Below are positions 8,735-17,778 of a stretch of 64,000 nucleotides of DNA, piece by piece (positions within the stretch are counted from its first letter, which is position 1; every line of letters begins with the position of its first letter). The translations under genes were made by a program, and so were the position numbers. The notes beneath the pieces were generated by a model. It was not told where the DNA came from and did not search any database. It saw only the letters and a program-made list of their open reading frames with translations. Location of the stretch: positions 15,106 through 79,105 of the forward strand of contig CAYJJK010000001.1 of assembly GCA_964370445.1 (NCBI GenBank), written 5' to 3'. The DNA comes from JAAYCI01 sp964370445 (GTDB taxonomy: Bacteria; Bacillota; Clostridia; Oscillospirales; Ruminococcaceae).

Positions 8735-9757
8735 TTGAAAGATATTGTGTTTTCTTCTTTTACCAATAACCGCAAACCGCAGTTTCAAACGGCTACCCTC
8801 ATCTGTGTGGAAAACGACAAAAAAAGTGTGGAAAAACGAGCACTTTGCAAACAGGCGACCGCCCATTTACAGATCATGCAGGTGCATTACAAGGCACTAA
8901 AACAGCAAGTTTGCGGCAGTGATATTGATGTGGTGCCCTGCCGGCAAAAGGGCGAGGCGCTCGTGTTTGATTTTGTGCAAGGCCCCACCATAGAACGCGT
9001 ATTTTTAGGTGTTTTGCAACAAGAGGGGAAGGCCGCTCTTGTTGTCGCCATACAGGCGTTATTTTCCAAACTTTCTGCACTGCCTTCACTTTCGGATTTT
9101 GCACCTACAGCCCGGTTTGAAGCTGTGTTTGGCAAAGTGGATTTACCCCCAACTTGCAAGGCATACCCCTTTAGCAACGTGGATTTGAATTTTGATAATT
9201 TAATTGTGCAAAACACAGATAACCTTACCATCATCGACTACGAATGGTGCTTTGATTTCCCCGTGCCGTTGCGCTACGTGTTTTACCGAGCCCTTTGGAC
9301 ATTTCAGGAAAAACACAAATTGCAAGCACTGCAACTATTTGCCTCTTTGGGCTTTAGTGCAAAAGAGCTGGCCACGTTTTCACAAATGGACGAGCAATTA
9401 AATGTATATATTTTTGACTCGGTTTTATTTGATAGATGCGTGCCGGGGCCTGTTTTCTTAAAAGAACAGTTACAGCCAGAAGTGTTGCAAGCACAACTGG
9501 CCAAAACAACACAGGAACTAAAAACAACATTGCAAGAGATAAACGACCTTGCCACTCTTGCGCAAGACCGTGCTGTTTTGCTGGAAAACCTAACCAAGCT
9601 TGCACAAGAGCGCGCGGCATGGATTACAAAACTAGACGCCGATGTGGCAGAACTCAAGCAGACCGCTGAACAGCAGGCGCAAATCATTGAACAGCAGACA
9701 CAAACCATCGGAGCGCAAAACGCGCAGTTAAGTAAAAAATGGCGTTTTTTTAGATAG
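8735..9757 (+). CDS. Kinase-fold protein with C-terminal coiled coil (WbdD kinase-like)
   Basis: A 340-residue protein starting at TTG 8735 after GAAAGAGG. Residues 20-180 look like a divergent protein/small-molecule kinase: a possible beta-3 lysine in VEKRALCK, a catalytic-loop motif NVDLNFDN with D150 and N155, and a DFG-equivalent IIDYEW with D168. Residues about 245-330 form a long Gln/Glu/Leu-rich heptad region ending in KKWRFFR, a basic tail like those of membrane-associated glycan enzymes. Methyltransferase, kinase and coiled coil, in this order and next to Wzm/Wzt, are the modules of WbdD, where kinase and methylase cap the O-antigen and the coiled coil sets chain length. Here the methylase is a separate gene. 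Confidence 0.62.
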   Translation: MKDIVFSSFTNNRKPQFQTATLICVENDKKSVEKRALCKQATAHLQIMQVHYKALKQQVCGSDIDVVPCRQKGEALVFDFVQGPTIERVFLGVLQQEGKAALVVAIQALFSKLSALPSLSDFAPTARFEAVFGKVDLPPTCKAYPFSNVDLNFDNLIVQNTDNLTIIDYEWCFDFPVPLRYVFYRALWTFQEKHKLQALQLFASLGFSAKELATFSQMDEQLNVYIFDSVLFDRCVPGPVFLKEQLQPEVLQAQLAKTTQELKTTLQEINDLATLAQDRAVLLENLTKLAQERAAWITKLDADVAELKQTAEQQAQIIEQQTQTIGAQNAQLSKKWRFFR

Positions 9758-9964
9758 TGTCAGCCACCGCGCGAAACAAGTAAATTTTTAACGAATAGAC
9801 AAAATGATACACCCCTTGTTGGAATGTGGAATTTGATGACGCAGTAGGGGGCATCGTCATAATCGGCCAACTGAACACAGTTGTTAACACGATACTGTAA
9901 GGCAAGTGTGAGCCGTGTTTTGCCGTTTTGCTTTTAACAAAACGCATATAAGGAGAACTTTTAT

Positions 9965-10786
9965 TTGAGGTACATCAATATTTTTCTTGATTTTTTTCGC
10001 AGCCTTTGGCAAAACCGAGTGCTTTTGTGGAAACTTTCGGTAAACGATTTTAAAGCACGCTATGCCTCGTCTTTTTTGGGTACGGCATGGGCGTTTTTGC
10101 AACCGCTATTGCTGCTTTGCACCATGTGGTTTGCCTTTCAGGTGGCGCTGGGTAATGGTGACCAAGGGGGCTTTCCGTTCATTTTGTGGTTTGCACCGGC
10201 CATGCTGGTATGGACATTTTTCTCGGAAAGCCTCAACGCCATGACAAACAGTATCCGAGGCTACAGCTATCTTGTTCGCAAGGTAAATTTCCGCGTAAGC
10301 ATCCTCCCGCTGGTTAAAATGATATCCAGTTTCTTTGTGCACATTGGCATGCTAGTGTTTGTCGTGGTGATTTTGTTTGTATACAGGCAAGGCCTTACGA
10401 TATACAGCTTGCAGTTGTTTTACTATTTAGCCTGTGTTTTTATGCTATTATTGGGCCTTGGCTGGCTGCTTAGTGCCGTTTCGCTGTTTGCACCAGACGT
10501 GGTTTCCATTGTGGCCATTGTACTAAACGTGGGCTTTTGGGCCTCGCCCATTGCCTGGAACCCCGAGTTGCTTGCATCGAGTCCGTTAGTGTTACGGCTT
10601 TTACAAACGATAAACCCCATGTATTATGTGATTGAAGGATATCGAGACACTTTTCTTGGCAGAATGTGGTTTTGGGAGCGCCCACTTGGCATCACGCTTT
10701 CTTTTTGGTGCATCGCCTTGGGCTTTTTTTTGCTGGGTGCCTTTGTGTTTAACCGCTTGCGTCCGCAATTTGCCGACGTACTATAG
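9965..10786 (+). CDS. wzm: ABC transporter permease, Wzm type (polysaccharide/teichoic acid export)
   Basis: A 273-residue ABC-2 membrane protein with about six transmembrane helices. The opening LLWKLSVNDFKARYASSFLGTAWAFLQPL is the hallmark of Wzm/TagG/KpsM permeases: an amphipathic N-terminal helix, then a first helix containing the LGxxWxxLxPL motif. It forms the membrane channel for lipid-linked polysaccharide with the ATPase encoded 14 bases downstream. The start is TTG at 9965 after AAGGAGAAC. A 7-base perfect hairpin (arms 9924-9930 and 9938-9944) lies just upstream of the ribosome site and could influence translation. The 207-base gap after the kinase-like gene shows no clear second promoter. 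Confidence 0.9.
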   Translation: MRYINIFLDFFRSLWQNRVLLWKLSVNDFKARYASSFLGTAWAFLQPLLLLCTMWFAFQVALGNGDQGGFPFILWFAPAMLVWTFFSESLNAMTNSIRGYSYLVRKVNFRVSILPLVKMISSFFVHIGMLVFVVVILFVYRQGLTIYSLQLFYYLACVFMLLLGLGWLLSAVSLFAPDVVSIVAIVLNVGFWASPIAWNPELLASSPLVLRLLQTINPMYYVIEGYRDTFLGRMWFWERPLGITLSFWCIALGFFLLGAFVFNRLRPQFADVL

Positions 10787-10800
10787 AAAGGGGAGGGCAA

Positions 10801-12183
10801 ATGGCACAAGTGATGATCAGTGTGGCAGACTTATGCAAGGAGTATCCCTTGTATGACAAAGTGGTGGATAGATTAAAAGAGGCGCTGGACCCGCGGCACA
10901 CCCCCCGCCATACGGTTTTTAGGGCGCTAAACAAGGTGAGCTTTAACATCGAAAAAGGCGAAACTTTTGGTATTATCGGCACAAATGGCAGTGGAAAAAG
11001 CACGCTGTTAAAAATATTGACTGGCGTAGTAACGCCAACACATGGCGAATTTCGTGTGCAGGGTTCACTTTCGGCCTTGCTAGAACTGGGCGCCGGCTTT
11101 AACCCAGATTACACCGGCAGGCAAAACATTTTTCTAAACGGTTCCATCATGGGGTATAGCGAAGCCGAGATGGAAGCAAAAGTGCCAGAAATCATTGAAT
11201 TTTCCAGCATTGGAGAATTTATCGACCAGCCAGTAAAAACCTATTCCAGCGGCATGTTTGCCCGTTTGGCGTTTTCACTTGCCATCAGCGTGCACCCGGA
11301 TGTTTTGGTGGTGGATGAAGCGCTGAGCGTGGGCGACGTGTTTTTTCAAAGCAAGTGTTTTCGTAAATTTAGCGAAATGCAAAAGCAAGGTACCACCATT
11401 TTGCTGGTGAGCCACGATTTAAGCAGCATTGTGCAATATTGTACTAAGGCGCTTCTTTTAAACCGTGGGGAAGTGGTGGCCATGGGTGAACCAAAAGAAG
11501 TAGTAGATTTGTACAAAAAGATTTTGGTAAACCAATTCGACCCAAGTAATGGCCTAGCAGACAAGCAGCTACAAGATAAGTCCTCTTCTAACAATACGGC
11601 CGAAGCCCTTGCCGAAAAGGCCGAGCAAGTGGTGTCCGAAAGCGAAAAAGAGGGAAAAAAAGCTGGGGAAAAAACGTTGTTTATCAACCACCCAACAGAA
11701 GGCGAATGGAAAACACGCCTTCAAATCAACGACGCTTTGTCTGAATATGGAGATAAAACAGCCGAATTTATCGATTATGCCGTTTTAGATGAAAATGGCG
11801 TTGTGACAAATTTAATTGAAAAAACCAAAACTTTTAGCATTAAAATGAAGGTGAAGTTTAACCATGCGGTAAAGCACCCCATTTTTGCCTTTACCATTAG
11901 GGACAGAAAAGGCAACGAGCTTTGCGGCACAAACACCATTTTGGAAAAACAGGACACGGGCTACCCTGCAAAAGGAGCCGAATATACCGTACAGTTTACG
12001 CAAAAAATGGACTTGCAAGGTGGGGAATATCTGCTTTCACTTGGGTGCACAAACTACAATAGTGATGGAGACCTTGTGGTGTATCACCGTTTGTATGACT
12101 TGTGTAGCATTACAGTTGTATCAGACAAAAACACTGTGGGTGTGTATGATTTAAACTCTATAGTAAGCATTGGAACCAAATAA
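10801..12183 (+). CDS. wzt: ABC transporter ATPase, Wzt type with C-terminal carbohydrate-binding domain
   Basis: A 460-residue protein. Residues 1-250 are an ABC ATPase: Walker A GTNGSGKST (60-68), signature YSSGM (148-152), Walker B VLVVDE (168-173), and switch histidine in SHD near 205. A Lys/Glu/Ala-rich linker follows (about 250-300). The C-terminal domain of about 160 residues (from KTRLQINDALSEYGD) has the beta-sandwich pattern of Wzt C-terminal domains, including IKMKVKFNHAVKHPIFAFTIRD and GGEYLLSLG. In E. coli O9a this domain binds the capped non-reducing end of the chain and gates export. The extended Wzt, unlike TagH, suggests that export here also depends on a recognised terminal group. 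Confidence 0.9.
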   Translation: MAQVMISVADLCKEYPLYDKVVDRLKEALDPRHTPRHTVFRALNKVSFNIEKGETFGIIGTNGSGKSTLLKILTGVVTPTHGEFRVQGSLSALLELGAGFNPDYTGRQNIFLNGSIMGYSEAEMEAKVPEIIEFSSIGEFIDQPVKTYSSGMFARLAFSLAISVHPDVLVVDEALSVGDVFFQSKCFRKFSEMQKQGTTILLVSHDLSSIVQYCTKALLLNRGEVVAMGEPKEVVDLYKKILVNQFDPSNGLADKQLQDKSSSNNTAEALAEKAEQVVSESEKEGKKAGEKTLFINHPTEGEWKTRLQINDALSEYGDKTAEFIDYAVLDENGVVTNLIEKTKTFSIKMKVKFNHAVKHPIFAFTIRDRKGNELCGTNTILEKQDTGYPAKGAEYTVQFTQKMDLQGGEYLLSLGCTNYNSDGDLVVYHRLYDLCSITVVSDKNTVGVYDLNSIVSIGTK

Positions 12184-12241
12184 AAAGAATGCATATTAAA
12201 AATGCACAAAACGGTTTGTGGTGTAAAAAGGGGAAACAACA

Positions 12242-13615
12242 TTGAAAATCCAAGAAACGCATAATAAGTGGATTTACGTGGTGCTGTGGTCGCTGGTGTC
12301 GATTGTGACGTTGACGGCCGTCTATGCGTTTGTTTGGTATACCTTTTATGGAAACACCATCTCTTCTCCCTTTTTTCGCCGTGGTGACTGGGTGGTGATT
12401 GTGCTATACAGCTTTTTGCTCTATGTGTTCACAGCGTTTTTAAAGGGTTATAAAATAGGTATTTCCCGCGTGATCGAGCTGATTTATTCACATGCTGTCG
12501 CCATTTGCATCACTAATTTTTTCACATATTTTCAAATTGCCCTGCTTAACTATGGTTTTTATGTCCCCTTTGAATTGGTTTTGATGACAGGGGTTCAAAT
12601 TATGGTTGTGGGTGTGTTGGTCTATTGGGGCAACCGTATTTTTTACCGCATCTATCCGCCCAAAAATTTATTGGTGATTACAAACGAGGGGTGCTCGAAC
12701 ATCATTGATAAAAAAATGGATCTGCAACACAAAAAATATAAGGTTGCGGGCTTTTTAAAGGCAAAGGGCCTAAGCCTTGCCGAGATAGAAAAGGATATTT
12801 CGAGTTACGATGCCGTTGTTTTGGCAGAGGCGGATAACCACTTGCAGACCATTTTGATACCACTGTGCTACGAAAGTGGCAAAGACTTTTATTTATATCC
12901 CACACCTGGAAATGTAATTCTAAGCGCCTCTACGCAGAAAAGTATCATGGACACACCCCTACTTTTGTGCCGAAACCGCGGAATTTCCGGTGGGGTGTTA
13001 TTTTTTAAAAAATGTGTGGATGTGGCACTGGCGCTTTTGCTTTTGATTCTCACTTTGCCGCTAATGCTTTTAACGGCCATTTTAATTAAGGCGCAAGATG
13101 GCGGCCCCGTTATTTTTAAGCAAGAACGCCTGACAAAAGACGGCAGGCTGTTTGAGCTGTATAAATTCCGCAGCATGATCCTAGCCGCCGAAGCCGACGG
13201 TGTGGCACGCCTTGCAAAGCAAAACGACAGCCGCATCACGCCCATTGGCAAATTTATTCGCAGAACGCGCTTTGATGAATTGCCACAGCTGATCAACATT
13301 TTAAAAGGGGACATCACCTTTGTGGGCCCGCGGCCGGAGCGGCCGGAAATTGCACAGCAATATGAAGCGGAGTTTCCAGAGTTTCGCTATCGTCTTAAGG
13401 TAAAGGCAGGCCTTACGGGATATTCGCAGGTGGTGGGGCGCTACAACACAACACCAAGAGACAAATTGCTTTTAGATTTATATTACATCAAAAATTGCTC
13501 AATATTGTTGGATTTCGAAATTTTACTGATGACGGCTAAAATTTTGATCTTGCCTGAAAGCACGCAAGGGGTAGAGACGGTGACGGCCTTGCAAGAGGAC
13601 AAAACACAGGGATAG
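12242..13615 (+). CDS. Polyprenyl glycosylphosphotransferase (WbaP/WcaJ type)
   Basis: A 457-residue integral membrane enzyme that transfers sugar-1-phosphate from a nucleotide sugar to undecaprenyl phosphate and so starts a glycan chain. The N-terminal half has four hydrophobic helices and a Rossmann-like domain (about 130-240). The C-terminal catalytic domain starts with a re-entrant helix (VDVALALLLLILTLPLMLL), then PVIFKQERLTKDGRLF, YKFRSM, RRTRFDELPQL and FVGPRPERPEI, all hallmarks of the bacterial sugar transferase family. Start is TTG at 12242 after AGGGGAAAC. It lies directly after Wzt, so the chain it starts is probably the one exported by Wzm/Wzt. Confidence 0.92.
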   Translation: MKIQETHNKWIYVVLWSLVSIVTLTAVYAFVWYTFYGNTISSPFFRRGDWVVIVLYSFLLYVFTAFLKGYKIGISRVIELIYSHAVAICITNFFTYFQIALLNYGFYVPFELVLMTGVQIMVVGVLVYWGNRIFYRIYPPKNLLVITNEGCSNIIDKKMDLQHKKYKVAGFLKAKGLSLAEIEKDISSYDAVVLAEADNHLQTILIPLCYESGKDFYLYPTPGNVILSASTQKSIMDTPLLLCRNRGISGGVLFFKKCVDVALALLLLILTLPLMLLTAILIKAQDGGPVIFKQERLTKDGRLFELYKFRSMILAAEADGVARLAKQNDSRITPIGKFIRRTRFDELPQLINILKGDITFVGPRPERPEIAQQYEAEFPEFRYRLKVKAGLTGYSQVVGRYNTTPRDKLLLDLYYIKNCSILLDFEILLMTAKILILPESTQGVETVTALQEDKTQG

Positions 13616-13651
13616 TAGCCGAAATAGGGTATCATAAAGGGGTTTACAGTT

Positions 13652-14923
13652 TTGAGCAGAATTTGGATTTTCAACCACTATGCACATACGCCGGAAAATG
13701 GCAACATTACACGGCACTATGATTTTGCCGGCCTTTTGCAAGAAAAGGGGCACACGGTAACAATTTTTACGTCTAGTGCTGTGCACAATACAGACATCAA
13801 CGAGTGTAAAAACGGCGAGCCTTATGTTGAAAAAAATATAGAAGGCCGAAATTATGTGTTTGTAAAAACACGCAGCTATGGTAGCAACGGCAGCAAACGT
13901 GCACTAAATATGCTGGATTTTTATTTTGGGCTTCTAAAAGTGACAAAGCACTTTGAAAAGCCGGATATTGTTTATGCGTCTTCTCCACATATTTTCACCT
14001 TACAGGCTGGGATAAAAGTAGCAAAACACCTAAAAGTGCCCTGCCTTTGTGAAGTGCGTGATTTATGGCCGGAGGCAATTGTGACATTCAGCCGCTTAAC
14101 AGAAAAAAACCCTGTTATTCGGTATTTGTATCGTTTAGAAAAATCCATATACAAAAAAACGGATGGTCTAATTTTTACACAACCAAAAGCCACAAATTAT
14201 ATACTAGAAAAATCATGGGCAGATGAGATTGATTTTTCTAAGATTTACAATGTGAACAATGGTGTTGATTTAAGACTTTTTCAGGAAAGAATACAATCTC
14301 ATCCAGTTCAAGATGAAGATTTAAATAATAGGCAACTTTTCAAGGTGGTGTACACCGGCGCGATTAGACCCGTGAATAACTTGGGCATGATTTTAGATGC
14401 AGCAAAGCTTATAAGCAATCCAAATGTTTGCTTTTTGCTTTGGGGTGATGGCAACGAAGTACCGGATCTAAAAAAGCGTATTCTTGACGAAAAGATTTCT
14501 AATGTGATTATAAAGGGCTACGTGCCCAAACCGTATATTCCCTCTATTTTATCAAAATCGAACGTCAATTTATGGCATTATATTCCACTAGAAAAAAGCC
14601 CTTTACGATATGGAATCAGTCAAAATAAAACTTGTGAATATTTTGCATCTGGAAAGCCTGTGTTAGCAACTTTTTCAGTTGGTAGCGAGATGGTCCTAGA
14701 GTATAACACAGGTATGATTTTGAACGAGTCAACACCTCAAAATGTTGCACGTGCAGTAGAGGAAATGGCCTCGTTAGATGAAAAAGTTTTAGCTCAAATG
14801 GGTAGCAATAACTTGCGGTTGGCACAAGAATATGACATAAATGAACTTGCGCAAAAGTTAAACACGGCGATCCAAAACACTATTGAACGATACAACAGAG
14901 AAAAAAGGAGTTCTAAATGCTAA
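13652..14923 (+). CDS. Family 4 glycosyltransferase (WbuB-like)
   Basis: A 423-residue GT-B enzyme. It opens IWIFNHYAHTPENG and has an EVRDLWPE motif near residue 132, typical of WbuB/CapM-like GT4 enzymes that transfer N-acetyl amino sugars. The C-terminal half contains YTGAIRPVNNLGMI and LLWGDGNEVPDL, and a donor-binding region NKTCEYFASGKPVL. It starts at TTG 13652 and its 3' end overlaps the WlbA-like gene by 7 bases. Next to the initiating transferase and the acetamido-sugar genes, it is a good candidate for adding the second residue of the chain. Confidence 0.87.
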   Translation: MSRIWIFNHYAHTPENGNITRHYDFAGLLQEKGHTVTIFTSSAVHNTDINECKNGEPYVEKNIEGRNYVFVKTRSYGSNGSKRALNMLDFYFGLLKVTKHFEKPDIVYASSPHIFTLQAGIKVAKHLKVPCLCEVRDLWPEAIVTFSRLTEKNPVIRYLYRLEKSIYKKTDGLIFTQPKATNYILEKSWADEIDFSKIYNVNNGVDLRLFQERIQSHPVQDEDLNNRQLFKVVYTGAIRPVNNLGMILDAAKLISNPNVCFLLWGDGNEVPDLKKRILDEKISNVIIKGYVPKPYIPSILSKSNVNLWHYIPLEKSPLRYGISQNKTCEYFASGKPVLATFSVGSEMVLEYNTGMILNESTPQNVARAVEEMASLDEKVLAQMGSNNLRLAQEYDINELAQKLNTAIQNTIERYNREKRSSKC

Positions 14924-15999
14924 CATACGCCATCATCGGCTGTGGCCGAATTTCTAAAAACCACATGCAAGCATACAAAGAAAACCAAGGTGAATTACAA
15001 CTTGTGGCCGTGTGCGATATTTTAGAGCAAAACATGAAGTCTATGCTGGAAAATGCCGGCTTGCCTTCTGAAACTCCGCAATACACAAACCACCTAGACA
15101 TGTTAAAAAAGGCAAAACCACAATTTGTGGCCCTTGCCACCGAAAGCCACCTGCATGCACAAATGGCGCTGGATTGCATGGAGCACAGCGCACATGTGGT
15201 AGTGGAAAAACCGTTTGCCCTTTCGATGCAGGATGCCAAATCCATGTTGGAAATGCAAAATAAGACGGGGCTTGTGTTGTATCCTTGCCATCAAAACCGG
15301 TTCAACAAATCCATTCAAAAAATGAGAGGCGCATTGGAAGCGGGTGATTTCGGCCGCCTTTTGCACGGCACAGCACATATTCGCTGGAACCGCAACCAAG
15401 GCTACTATACGCAGGCACCTTGGCGTGGCACCTGGGAAAAAGATGGTGGAGCACTGATGAACCAGTGCATCCATAACATTGACCTCTTACGCTGGATGAT
15501 GGGTGGCGAGGTAGATGAAGTGTTTGCCTACACAGACCGCCTGTGCCATGATTACATTGAGGCCGAAGATGTGGGCCTCGCCCTTGTAAAATTTTCAAAT
15601 GGAAGTTATGGCATTATCGAGGGCACCACAAATGTTTACCCCAATAACTTAGAGGAAACCTTGTACCTCTTTGGGGAAAAAGGCACAGCTAAAGCCGGTG
15701 GTTCTGCCGTGAACAAAATTGAGGCGTGGCGCTTTGAAAATGGGGAAGACGAAGAGACTGTGGTAAGCGAATACAAGGAAACCCCGCCGAACGTCTACGG
15801 TTTTGGGCACACATATCTTTATAAAGACGCCATTTTGGCCATGAAAGGGGAGAAGGCCCCCTACATTCCCGCGGAAGATGGCTTAAAAGCGCTGGAGATG
15901 GTTTTGGCGATTTATCAATCGAAAAAAACGGGCCTGCCTGTAAAATTACCGCTTGCCGATTTTGCCAGCATCGACATGAGAGGGACGTTTGATGAGTAA
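14917..15999 (+). CDS. wlbA: Gfo/Idh/MocA oxidoreductase, UDP-sugar 3-dehydrogenase (WlbA/WbpB-like)
   Basis: A 360-residue NAD(P)-dependent dehydrogenase. The N-terminal Rossmann fold has AIIGCGRISKNH, and EKPF at 97-100 carries the family catalytic-site lysine. The C-terminal alpha/beta domain contains the GGALMNQCIHNIDLLRW block with the conserved HNID. In Bordetella WlbA and Pseudomonas WbpB this enzyme oxidises C3 of UDP-GlcNAc(A) for later amination and acetylation. The next two genes are an acetyltransferase and an aminotransferase with 8- and 11-base overlaps, the same order as wlbA-wlbB-wlbC. No UDP-GlcNAc 6-dehydrogenase (WbpA) is in the window, so the product could be UDP-GlcNAc3NAc itself or its uronate if WbpA lies elsewhere. 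Confidence 0.85.
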   Translation: MLTYAIIGCGRISKNHMQAYKENQGELQLVAVCDILEQNMKSMLENAGLPSETPQYTNHLDMLKKAKPQFVALATESHLHAQMALDCMEHSAHVVVEKPFALSMQDAKSMLEMQNKTGLVLYPCHQNRFNKSIQKMRGALEAGDFGRLLHGTAHIRWNRNQGYYTQAPWRGTWEKDGGALMNQCIHNIDLLRWMMGGEVDEVFAYTDRLCHDYIEAEDVGLALVKFSNGSYGIIEGTTNVYPNNLEETLYLFGEKGTAKAGGSAVNKIEAWRFENGEDEETVVSEYKETPPNVYGFGHTYLYKDAILAMKGEKAPYIPAEDGLKALEMVLAIYQSKKTGLPVKLPLADFASIDMRGTFDE

Positions 16000-16579
16000 A
16001 GATTTTTTTGTGCACGAAAGCAGCTATATCGACGAAGATGTAGAAATTGGTGCCGGCACAAAAATTTGGCATTTTTGCCACATCCAAAAAGGGGTACAAA
16101 TAGGCGAAAATTGCAGCTTTGGCCAAAATGTTAATGTGGGTAACCATGTAAAAATCGGTACGGGGTGCCGCGTGCAAAATAATGTTACAGTGTATGAAAA
16201 TGTAACCCTGGAGGACTATGTTTTTTGTGGGCCGTCCATGGTGTTTACCAATGTGGGCACGCCGCGTGCAAAGTATCCGGTAAAAGATAAAGAAAAAGGT
16301 TTTAGCAACACGCTGGTGCGGTATGGAGCCTCCATCGGAGCCAATGCCACTGTTGTGTGCGGCAACACCGTGGGTCGCTGTGCCTTGGTGGCGGCCGGTG
16401 CTGTGGTTACAAAAGATGTGCCGGCATATGCGGTGGTGGCCGGTGTGCCGGCAAAACAAATCGGCTGGATTTGCGAGTGTGGCCAACTTTTGAAAAGCGG
16501 TTTCACTTGCGAAAGTTGCAACCGCCATTACTCCGAAAATAACAAGGGAGAATTAGAGGAACTTTCCGATGGAATTTAG
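15992..16579 (+). CDS. wlbB: UDP-3-amino sugar N-acetyltransferase (WlbB/WbpD-like, left-handed beta-helix)
   Basis: A 195-residue hexapeptide-repeat acetyltransferase: IGAGTKIWHFCHIQKGVQIGENCSFG, VGNHVKIG, VTVYENV, VFTNVGTPRAKYPV, then AGVPAKQIGWI at the end of the helix. This matches WbpD/WlbB enzymes, which acetylate the 3-amino group of UDP-2-acetamido-3-amino-glucuronate. A C-terminal extension with two CxC/CxxC-type pairs (ICECG and TCESCN) suggests a small metal-binding knuckle. The ATG at 15992 overlaps the stop of the dehydrogenase. A TTG one codon upstream is also in frame. Confidence 0.87.
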   Translation: MSKDFFVHESSYIDEDVEIGAGTKIWHFCHIQKGVQIGENCSFGQNVNVGNHVKIGTGCRVQNNVTVYENVTLEDYVFCGPSMVFTNVGTPRAKYPVKDKEKGFSNTLVRYGASIGANATVVCGNTVGRCALVAAGAVVTKDVPAYAVVAGVPAKQIGWICECGQLLKSGFTCESCNRHYSENNKGELEELSDGI

Positions 16580-17699
16580 AGATTTAAAAGCACAATACTG
16601 GCATTTGCAAACCGAAATGGATGCCGCTATACTGGCGGCTGTGCGCAATGGGCAGTTTATTTTGGGCAAAGAAGTTACACAACTTGAAGCTAAACTTGCC
16701 GAATATGTGGGCGTTTCCCACTGTGTTACCTGTGGTAATGGAACTGACGCACTGCAACTGGCACTCCTTTGCAAAGGCATAGGCAAGGGAGACGCTGTGT
16801 TTGTGCCGGATCTCACTTTTTTTGCCTCGGCGGAGGTGATAGCCGCAGTAGGCGCTACCCCTGTTTTTGTGGATATTGATATCGACACATTTAACATGTG
16901 CCCCAAAAGTTTAGAAACCGCAATAGCGCGCGTACAAATAGAGGGTGTGTTGCAAGCAAAAGCTGTGATAGCGGTGGATTTATTTGGCCTGCCCGCAGAT
17001 TTTTCTTCCATCACAGCGCTATGCAAACAGCATAATCTTTTGCTTATCGAGGACGGTGCACAAGGGTTTGGCGGCAAAATTGGCGAGGCACGTGCGTGCA
17101 GTTTTGGTGATATCGCAACCACGTCCTTTTTTCCGGCAAAACCTCTTGGTTGTTATGGTGACGGCGGCGCACTGTTCACAAATGAAGATGCTACAAAAGA
17201 GCGCTTGCTCTCTTTGCGTGTGCACGGCAAAGGGACCGACAAATACGACAATGTGCGCATTGGCATGAATTCGCGTTTAGACACTGTGCAAGCGGCTGTT
17301 TTAAACGTAAAGCTAAATGCCTTTTTTACGCATGAGCTCGATGATGTGAACGATGTAGCGTCTTTTTATACAGAGCAATTGGAAGCACTTGTAAAGGTGC
17401 CAAAGGTGCCAAAGGGCTATTTTTCCAGCTGGGCGCAGTATAGTATTTTGCTAAATAGCGAAGAACAGCGCGATGGTTTGCGCAATCATTTGCAAGAAAA
17501 CGGCGTGCCCACTATGATTTATTTCCCAAAACCGATGCATGCGCAAACGGCATTTTCTCATCTTGCAGACGATGGACGACACTGCCCAAACGCAAGCGAA
17601 GTAAGCCGCCGCGTGCTTGCACTGCCTATGGGGCCATATGTAACCAAAGAGGACAGACAAACGGTGTGCGATGCAGTGAAAGCGTATTTAAAACGATAA
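16569..17699 (+). CDS. wlbC: DegT/DnrJ/EryC1 aminotransferase, UDP-3-keto sugar (WlbC/WbpE-like)
   Basis: A 376-residue PLP aminotransferase. MEFRDLKAQY is the usual start of WbpE-type enzymes. CGNGTDALQLAL is the cofactor phosphate site, VIAVDLFGLPAD and LLIEDGAQGFG hold the PLP-stacking Asp, and K191 in SFFPAKPLG is the Schiff-base lysine. It would transfer an amino group to the 3-keto sugar made by the WlbA-like enzyme, before acetylation by the WlbB-like enzyme. It overlaps the acetyltransferase gene by 11 bases and closes the three-gene sugar cassette. The stop is followed by about 80 bases before the membrane proteins. Confidence 0.9.
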   Translation: MEFRDLKAQYWHLQTEMDAAILAAVRNGQFILGKEVTQLEAKLAEYVGVSHCVTCGNGTDALQLALLCKGIGKGDAVFVPDLTFFASAEVIAAVGATPVFVDIDIDTFNMCPKSLETAIARVQIEGVLQAKAVIAVDLFGLPADFSSITALCKQHNLLLIEDGAQGFGGKIGEARACSFGDIATTSFFPAKPLGCYGDGGALFTNEDATKERLLSLRVHGKGTDKYDNVRIGMNSRLDTVQAAVLNVKLNAFFTHELDDVNDVASFYTEQLEALVKVPKVPKGYFSSWAQYSILLNSEEQRDGLRNHLQENGVPTMIYFPKPMHAQTAFSHLADDGRHCPNASEVSRRVLALPMGPYVTKEDRQTVCDAVKAYLKR

Positions 17700-17778
17700 T
17701 TTGTATAAAAGGAGCTTTTACCAATAAGATCCATGTAAAAAACGACTTGTAGGGTATGTGAAAAAATAGGGATAAACG

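Noticed and set aside
15689..16528. 279-codon minus-strand open frame
   Set aside because: It lies opposite the well-supported WlbA- and WlbB-like genes and its translation (His/Cys/Arg-rich) shows no domain pattern.
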